From Haliclona indistincta (Eukaryota > Porifera > Demospongiae > Haplosclerida > Chalinidae), in NCBI GenBank assembly GCA_964017065.1, contig OZ024790.1:436701-500700 (forward strand): 64,000 nt of DNA, in the 5' to 3' direction. Below the pieces are notes generated by a model, which did not search any database, was not told the origin of the DNA, and worked only from the letters and a program-made list of their open reading frames with translations. Positions within the stretch are counted from its first letter, which is position 1, and each line of letters starts with the position of its first letter. A program made the position numbers and the translations under genes. This document shows, piece by piece, positions 13,801 through 22,800 of this stretch.

Positions 13801-16800
13801 CTGCATTCTTGGATCACCCTCTTGAGTTGACCTGCCATGCCTGGCCACCATACAGATGTTTTGGCTCTCATCAAACATTTCTGGATTCCCATATGACCAG
13901 TGTGTATCTTGCTCAATGTCTCTGCCTGCAGGGACAAAGGTACCACAATACATGAATCATACAGCAACAGGTCATCGACCACAGTAAGCTTATGTCTGGC
14001 TCCCCAGTAAGAGTGGAGCTGTCTAGTGTGGATACGTTGCTCTGGCCATCCCTTTAGGCAGAAGGTGACGACCTGTTGACAGATGGTATCTGCTGCTTGA
14101 GCTGCTTTGTAAACATCCACACGCTCAGAGGAAGCTGGAAGAGAGGCAATAACTGCATGGATAAAACAGTCGACGTCTCTGGTAGAAATGTCTCCTTCAA
14201 GAGTTGGAAGCAGATTTCGAGAAAGAGTGTCAGCTGTATTCAACAATTTTCCAGGTACATGTTCCACAGAGTATGTAAATCTTGAAAGACGAAGACGGAA
14301 ACGAAGTATTCTTGGTGGCAAATTATCCAGATTCTTGTTGCCAAGTAGAGACACTAGTGGCTTGTGGTCAGTCTCTAGCACAAAATGCTTTCCAAGAACA
14401 TAATCAGTGAATCTCTCTGTAGCCCAAGTGCACGCCAAAGCTTCTTTTTCAACCTGAGCATAACGGCCTTCAGTGCTGGTTAAAGCTCTAGAGGCATAGG
14501 CAACCGGCTTCCAGAGATTGTCAGACTGTTTCTGCAGCAAGACGGCTCCAAGTCCATATGATGAACTATCGGCAGAGATTCTTGTCTCCCGTTTCGTGTC
14601 ATACAATGCCAGAACTGATGGCTTCTGGAGTTCTTCTTTTACATTCCGAAACGCTTGATCCTGCGTGGGCCCCCAACTCCAGGTATTCTTTGTACTCAGC
14701 AGATCTCGAAGAGGCTTTGTTAACTCAGCTAGCTTGCTCGAGAATTTTCCCAATTGATTCACCATCCCTAGGAAGCGGCGTAACTCTGGTATCCCTTCAG
14801 GAGGTTGCATCTTGGCAATTGCGCTAGTCTTGTCTGGATCTGGAGCAACTCCATCCTCATTCAAAATATGACCCAGAAACTTCAGCTCAGTCTGTCGAAA
14901 CGCACACTTCTCCAGATTTAGTGTAGTTCCTGCAGAAACCATTCTGTCCAGAACTGCCTTGAGTCGGATGTCGTGTTGTTGCTCATCTGCAGCATGGACA
15001 AGAACATCATCAATTAGACATACAACCCCCTCTAGCCCCTCTAATAACTTATTCATTCTTCTCTGAAACAGCTCAGGGGCACTGGACAGTCCGAAAGGTA
15101 GCTTGTTAAAGTGATACCGCCCAAAGGGAGTAAGAAAGGTGGTAAGTGGTCTGGAAGAGGGATCAAGTGGGATTTGCCAGAAGCCACTGTTCGCATCCAA
15201 TTTGGAGAACACCTTTGAACCAGACAGTTGAGCGAGAACACTTTCTACTGTTGGTAGAGGGTGAGTCTGTCTCATGACGCTCTCGTTTAGGGGTTTTAAG
15301 TCGACACAAATACGGACGCCACCAGACTTCTTAGGGACTGCAACCATGCCAGCGCACCAAGGCGTAGCTTCTTCAATTCTTGAGATAACTCCCGACCTTT
15401 CCATTCTCGAAAGCTCTTCTTTAACTTTATCTTGAAGCGGATACGGAACCCTTCTTGGGACGAAAATGGAATGAGGCTTGTGATCCTGAGATAATTCTAT
15501 CACATATGGCTCTCCTAGAGTTCCTAAGCCTTCATTTACTCCAGGATATTCAGCAACAATTCTCTCTCTGTAGCTTTCCATTGAGTTCATTCTTGCCACC
15601 AGCTGCAGAGCTTGGATCGCAGGTAGACCAAGCAAATTGCTTTTCAGGCCCTTGACAACGAAGACCTGCTGCTGGGAGGTCTTGTCCTTGACAGTGAGAG
15701 GTTGCATGAACTGTCCCAGAACCGATAGAGGGGAACGGTCAGGTCCATACAGCACCTTGCTCGCCTTCTGCAGATGAATTCCCTTCAGCTTCCTAAAAGA
15801 GAAATCAGAAATAGCAGTAACTTCAGCCCCAGTATCTAGTTTGAACTGGACTGTTTCCTTTCCAACTTGCACTGCAACCATCCAGGTCTCTGGAGCAGAG
15901 GTATCATCAGTCACGCCATCCAGGAAGCCACTATCACAGTCCGGCAAACCCGTACTCGATTCATCATTGGTTGTTACATGGGAAATATTCTTGGTGCGAC
16001 ACTGAGACTCGAAATGACCTCTTTTCCTACAGCGGTGACAAGTAGCATCTCGTGCTGGACACTCTGCTCGCCCGTGTGGTTCTCGTCCGCACCTCGTGCA
16101 CCTGACATCCGACTGATGAAGAGTTGGTTGAGGACGGCGGCGAAAATTTGATCGTCTGCTATCGCCACGTCTGCTCCGCGTCCCCTGAAGTGCATCCACC
16201 TCAATAGGATTTTCTCTGCTGTCGCCCGCTGATAGTTTCTGGGTTTCCTGGACAGCTTCTGTCTGTAGAATCATCTTTTTAGCTTTGGTCAAGTCCAAAT
16301 CTGCAGTCAACTGTAGGCGCTTCGAGAGCTGAGCATCTCGAATACCGATAACCAGACGGTCGCGAATGTCTTGTTCTTTCTGTTCTCGGCTGGCGTAGCC
16401 ACATCTTCCCGCAAGAGTATACAGTGCTAAGATGTACTGCTCTGCCGACTCTCCTGGCTGCTGCTTTCGTGAATTGAATTGCGCCCGTTCGAAGATGATG
16501 TTCCTCCGTACACCGAAGTACTCGTCGAAACTTGCAATGACAGAGTCGTACACACCTCGATTCTCCTCGTCTATACCAGTGGTCTCCAGTACGTCTTGCG
16601 CCTCAGGGCCCATGGAGTACAACAAGGTACTGATTTGTCTTCCTTCACTTCGGTCAATAAGTCCTGAAGCCACTCTGAATTGTTCAAACCTCTGCTTCCA
16701 CTTCGGCCATTGCGCCGGCTGGAGAAAGTCGAACGTCTGCATAGGCTGTAGCTGCATACCCGCCATCTGCTGCCACCATGTAGCGTTCGCGTTGACCTGC

Positions 16801-19800
16801 GCGAGTTCACCAGGGTATGGGCCACAATACTCAATGTGAATTATGACACAGAGGGAGTAGAGAAGACAGGAGAAGAATGATGTAAACAAGGGTGATTCAG
16901 TTTATATACAACCATGACAAAACTACAAGCAACCGAATAATGACAAGACACATGACATATGACAATGGCCCATGTATTCTTATTTTACAAGCAGAGCAGA
17001 CATTATGTCTCCACAAATAGCTCCCTGAATAATTTTTTTACAACAAAATATGTACTGAGTTGCTCAAATCAGCTGAGTGCCCTCTTTAGGCTGTATGCAC
17101 TGTACCAGTATTGTTTTGAGATCTACACATCACTCGTCCTCCCAATTATTTATCAGCACATACTTTGCCCAACTTGAATTCTAGAATAAAGCCAGATTGA
17201 CATCGATCATGTCATGTGACATAAACAACAGTAGGAAACTAGTGCAGACAACTCAATGATTTTGACATGCAAAATCAACTTGTATTAACATGTAGTGCAG
17301 ACGGGATTAAGGTGGTACGACCCTCAAGGGTCAGCCCTCAAATTTGGTTCATTTTCTAGTAGTTTGTGGTTGCGGTTGAGATAAGTACTATTAACAAGTA
17401 AAAATTCCGAATTCACTTGCATCGTGGAGACATTTTAATTCAAATATTAGCCTTTGTTGCTGTGTTTTGATTGTTTACATATTAACACCTTCATACACAC
17501 TACGTTTTTTCCTAGATCCAACTCCTCTGCCTAACCACGTGTTCACGTCAGACGCCAGGAAAGTACGTTTCGTCGTAAAGCTAACAGGTGGATCTGATAT
17601 CTGCATGCAGATTTGTTCCATGAGTATATGCATGCATACTGCACTGTTTGTACACAAGATTAGTACCTAATCTGTTGTTAGGGGCGTGGCTTGCACATTA
17701 TCAGAAGTTGCTATTTTGTTCGAGGTTTTGCTGGGGAAGCGAAGCCGGTCTTGTACGAGAGTGATGTGTGTGTGTCGATCGCCCGAGTGTGGGTTACAGA
17801 TAACTAGTTTGGTGACCTTTCTACTTTATTTTCAAGATTTTACAGCCAAGAATCGGTGCAGCGTCGCCATTTTGTGAGTACAATGATGTTATTTTTGGCC
17901 TAGGAATCGCTTGGTGCTTTATCCTGTACACGTTCTGGCAGCCCTCGAGTAAAGCTACCTTTTCACTCGTAGCCGTCTCTGAAATTTGTTCTTTGACAAT
18001 TTTTGTTAGTAGCATACTTTGGAGGCCTATCAGCGTGTGTGAACTACTTCGCGAGACGGCTACAGGTGATATCATAGTTCTTCATTAGTTCTTTGTGTTA
18101 GTATATACAAGATGAACCAAACTGTCATGGAAGAGAAGTTATGAGCAAAATTGTAAAAAACAGTTTGCTTAAACAAAGCTGCATAGCTTGTTTGTTATTT
18201 AATGGAAAAGTTTGCTTTAAATATAACTGTTCGTCCACTAACTGGTGAACCAGTGAGAAAAAACTGGAGCTAAATTCCTTACTCGGTTTTAGACTTATGG
18301 TGATTTTTCTGCACATAACAAAAATTTACACCTTCACACCTCTAACACCTTAAATTGATATTGAATGCGCACTAGAGTCGTAGTGCAAATGAACTATAGC
18401 AAGGATCAAAAATAATTAACACATAATACAGGTCTGATTCTGATGGGACCCTGTAAAACGCGGAACGCGGAATACGGAATAACAGAATAGCGGAAAAAAA
18501 GTGGGTGTGTAAGGTGGGCGTTGTTGATCAAATTACTGTAAACAGCTGGTCAGTTCGCACTGCAGGACACTGCAAAACATGGACTTGACTGGAATGGCGT
18601 GGTCTCGCTAGAGACTAAACCCAAGACCCTAAAAACGTTCGCCTAACAGCGTCCAGTATGGACCTAACAGCGCCCAGTATTCGCCTAACAGCGCCCAGTA
18701 TTCGCCTAACAGCGCCTAGTATGGACCTAACAGCGCCTAGTATGGACCTAACAGCGCCTAGTATGGACCTAACAGCGCCCAGTATTCGCCTAACAGCGCC
18801 CAGTATTCGCCTAACAGCGCCTAGTATGGACCTAACAGCGCCTAGTATGGACCTAACAGCGCCTAGTATGGACCTAACAGCGCCCAGTATTCGCCTAACA
18901 GTGCCGTTAGGCACTGTTAGGTCCATACTAGGCGCTGTTAGGCGAATACTGGGCGCTGTTAGGTCGCTGTTAGGCGAACGTTTTTAGGGTCTTGGGTTTA
19001 GTCTCTAGCGAGACCACGCCATTCCAGTCAAGTCCATGTTTTGCAGTGTCCTGCAGTGCGAACTGACCATCCGCTGTTTACATTAATTTGATCAACAACG
19101 CCCACCTTACACGCCCACTTTTATTCCGCTATTCCGTATTCCGAGTTCCGCGTTTTACAGGGTCCCGATTCGGATCGTGCACTAAGGCTATGGTGTCGGC
19201 TATGTAGATTCGTGGAGTGTTCCAGAATGTTTAGACTGTTGTGAGATAGCTGACAACTAAATTAATTGTTGCCCGCAGGCTAGAACAAGTTTATCTGCTG
19301 TGACACATGTAAATAGAAAATTATACGTCCACTAACACATAATCTCATCACCTCAGTGACACTCACCTTAGTCCTCATCTGTCTGTTGGCTCCATGGGAT
19401 ACTAGTAGCTTCACCTCCTCCAGGTGACCCTTCATAGCAGCCCAGTGACAGGCAGTCAATGAGGCCTATAAGAGGATAGAAGGTGTACAGAGCTGGTACA
19501 AGAGCTATTTTAATATTCATCTGATCAAACACTATAACTAGTACAATAGAATAGTGGAGTGAGCCTGAGCTGATTTCTGAACACCAGAGACTCTAGTGCC
19601 AACAGCAAGCAAGTTGCAAACAAGCTTCATGGAGCGCTACTTAGTCCACTTGTTTCTTGGTGGTTAGGCTAAGTACAATCGACCTTCTTACAACAACATT
19701 GCTGAGCATCATGGCATCATGTGGGCGCTATCATCTACTGAGCATGTGTGCTATGTTCACGTCGTTTCTGTTTGATGTTGCTATGGTCTAAATCAGTTGG

Positions 19801-22800
19801 ACAGTGCATCCAATCAGATCTGCGCTGTTTGGAAGCCCTTGCGCTGTTACCATAGCGCCCTCGCTACACTTGGACGCTAAACTGGATGCACTGTCTAACT
19901 ATTACTGTGTCAAGTGTCTATTGCTAAGCAGTGTATCATACAGTATCCTGGTATAGGGGGATTCCCCACTGCTAACCATAGGGCCACAAAATAATTGTGA
20001 GAAAGTAAATTTCTCATCTGTTGGTGTCCAAAAATAACAAAAGGCTTGAAAATCACTTTCAGAGGGATTAAATTTTCAATTATTTTTTCTAGAAACTTTC
20101 TGAACGACGATCAACTTTCAAAATACTCCCAAATTCTATATAATAGTTAGACAGCGCATCCAAGGATCTACGCGATTTAGAAGCCCGAGAGCCGTTGCTA
20201 TATAGCGTCCGAGCGTAGCGAGGGCGCTATGGTAACGGCGCGAGGGCTTCTACATCGCGTAGATCCGATTGGATGCACTGTCTAACTGATTTAGACCATA
20301 GCAACAGCAAACAGAAACGACGCGAACGACGAGCAAGGACACGCGAGCGTTGTAAAAATTATTCAGTAGAACTCCGCTCACAGAACCGTAATCTGCGCCG
20401 TGTGGTGGGATTCCACTATAGAGTCGCGGTAGTGGCGGGATTCCACTACGAGAAATAGAGACCCGCAGCTACGCAATCTGGTTGGTCAGTGACGCTTAGC
20501 TGTGGTCTAAATCAAATTATTTTATACCTGGTTTCATCTAAACGACATGACTAAAATTAATGAATAGAAATGTATCCAGTTTGCAGTGAATCAGGAGCAG
20601 TGTAACCTAAGTGTCTCAGTAATTTTCTATCAATGATACTTTGCAATATTGTGAACTAAGCATATCAATAAGAGTCACTGAACAATGACTACTCATAGAG
20701 CCATCATAAACACATGACTGTCACATGACTGCAGCAGCTATCACATGCTCTCTCTGATCCTACCCAGTCACCATCAAAACACTAGTGAACCTGTTCACCA
20801 GCTCCCTCCCTACCACTACAAACCATACTGTGGTCACTATTATACATGACGGGATACTACTGGGACCCACAGATGAGACAGGCACTAACCCCTTCATCAC
20901 CCAGGACTGCTCAGTGTGGGTCACATGACATGTGTGACAACCTGCACTGTGAATGCTACTCAACACAAGAGAGTGACCTCTGAATAAAGGACACACAATC
21001 CTTGAGAGTGGTATAATCTGTAATGGGTGTGGTTAGTAGACGATGACTATCAAAGTGCCTGGACAGTGGCATGTTCATTAGCTGTCGATGAGAAGTCGCT
21101 GTATGTTACTGTCATAATAGCTTTGTTATAATGCTAGGCTACAATTTCTGTGAATTTGTCTGTACGACTACTTTGTGTTACTGTATTGGTTTGCAGCAGT
21201 GCAGGTTTGTTGTATGCGTTTGGTAGCTTCAAGTTGTGTAGTGCACTGACTCAAAATGCTATTTGGGCACTATGCTCCATACAGAACAGCAGAAACACTG
21301 CCAAGTAGCAAGAAACTAGCTTTCCTTTCCTTTATGGTATTTAGTGTTAGATTATTTGATAGACAGATAAAGCCAGGACTCTATAAGCTGTACTAGTGAA
21401 TACTAAAATCAGTTTGTATACACAAAACAATCAAAGAGTTCAATATTTCGTCTGAAACACATAATAGTACCACTGCTGTAGCCTTCTGACATACATGTTG
21501 GAATATGAGCTCGTTGCTTATCCACATGTACTGTATTATCAATGCCAGTTCTATCACTCAATTTCTATCAATAGAGAGTTTTAGTTAGCCGTTCACGCTA
21601 CGCGGCTGAACGTCAACGGCTGGTTCAGTGACGTCACCACTTATCTTGTAACTTGTGTACACGCGAAGAAGGCAATCTAGTCGTGTACGTATACAACACT
21701 GTAGCGCGCACAGTATTTTGTAGGCACACGTAAAACACACAAAAACAGAAACCTAAAGCATGTGCCTTTGTGCTAGCTTATAACTAACGTGCAGGAAAGC
21801 TAGACGAGAGAAGCGAGAAGTGTTTGAAAACCATACGGGAAAACCAGGTGCCAGCCGTTGTAAATGGGAAAATTGAACGCGAGGCTGGGGATAACGGTGG
21901 ATCACGTGCTAATTTGTGACGTCAGCATTGCCAGACGTTTACCGTTAGTGCAAATAAACGTGTAACTAAAACTCTCTAATGATACTTGTGTTTATTCACA
22001 AGTACCCAATGTACATGTACAGTAATACATTGTACACTGTTACTATGACTCACATTATCTGTGGCATTAACTTGAGCTGTTGTTCTCTCAACCAGGTATT
22101 GTACAATGGCTGTGTGACCCCTCTGAGCAGCCCATATCAGAGCACTGTCTCCACCCTGCACATGAGAATAGTGGATCAAATTTAATAACATAATGTCATT
22201 TTGTAATTTTTATACCATATTTTCGAGGCACTACACTCACAAGTGTTGACTGCAGTAGCTAGAGTTACAACATTGTGAGCTAGTACATCTAAATACAATA
22301 TACCAACAGGGATTAGCAACTGGTGCACATTCCTATTCATTTTGTATTAGAAGCTGATTCAGTGAATCTTCCTAGCATGGTGACCATGCTAGGAAGATTC
22401 ACTGTGACAGCACATTGTTGAGCTCTGGTGCTTGACTAGACTTTAAGCGTTTATCGTTTGACCGTTGCTGCGCCGCTGACAGCCATATTGCAAGTCCACC
22501 CTATAGCAACGGACGCGCCTACTGGCCGTAATCTACAGTGTAGTTTTGTACACTGCATGCTGGTACGTGCGGTCGTTGTCCACATTAGGCAGGTGGTCGC
22601 TGTAGACATGTTGGCTCTAAGTGCTGTTCTATAGCTGTTGTTCGGGGAATCTTGTCGCGGACGCTGGAGAGAGGTGGTCGCTAAGACAGGTTTCACTGTA
22701 CTAGTGAATACTAAAATCAGTTTGTATACACAAAACAATCAAAGAGTTCAATATTTCGTCTGAAACACATAATAGTACCACTGCTGTAGCCTTCTGATAT

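Larger units (their letters stand above)
12663..17015 (-). mobile_element. Ty3/Gypsy LTR retrotransposon, apparently full length
   Basis: Two 237-bp LTRs (5' LTR 16779-17015, 3' LTR 12663-12899 on the minus strand) look identical base for base. They begin TG and end CA. A 5-bp target-site duplication AATAG flanks the element (12658-12662 and 17016-17020). A candidate primer-binding site starting TGG abuts the 5' LTR, and a polypurine tract (gagaaagggaga) abuts the 3' LTR. One long gag-pol frame fills the interior. Identical LTRs imply recent insertion. It is oriented the same way as the host gene. Confidence 0.95.
11738..17102. mobile_element. TA-flanked TIR element interrupted by the Gypsy retrotransposon
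   Basis: The left end CAGTGCTTACAGCCTAAAGA and the right end (reverse complement CAGTGCATACAGCCTAAAGA) form TIRs of about 30 bp. TA dinucleotides flank both sides (11736-11737, 17103-17104), as for Tc1/mariner or pogo-type elements. Without the Gypsy insertion (12663-17015) it is about 1 kb and non-autonomous. Confidence 0.65.

Noticed and set aside
18615..18987. Frames of about 100 codons on both strands (MDLTAPSI...)
   Set aside because: They come from the 21-bp repeat inside a TIR element.
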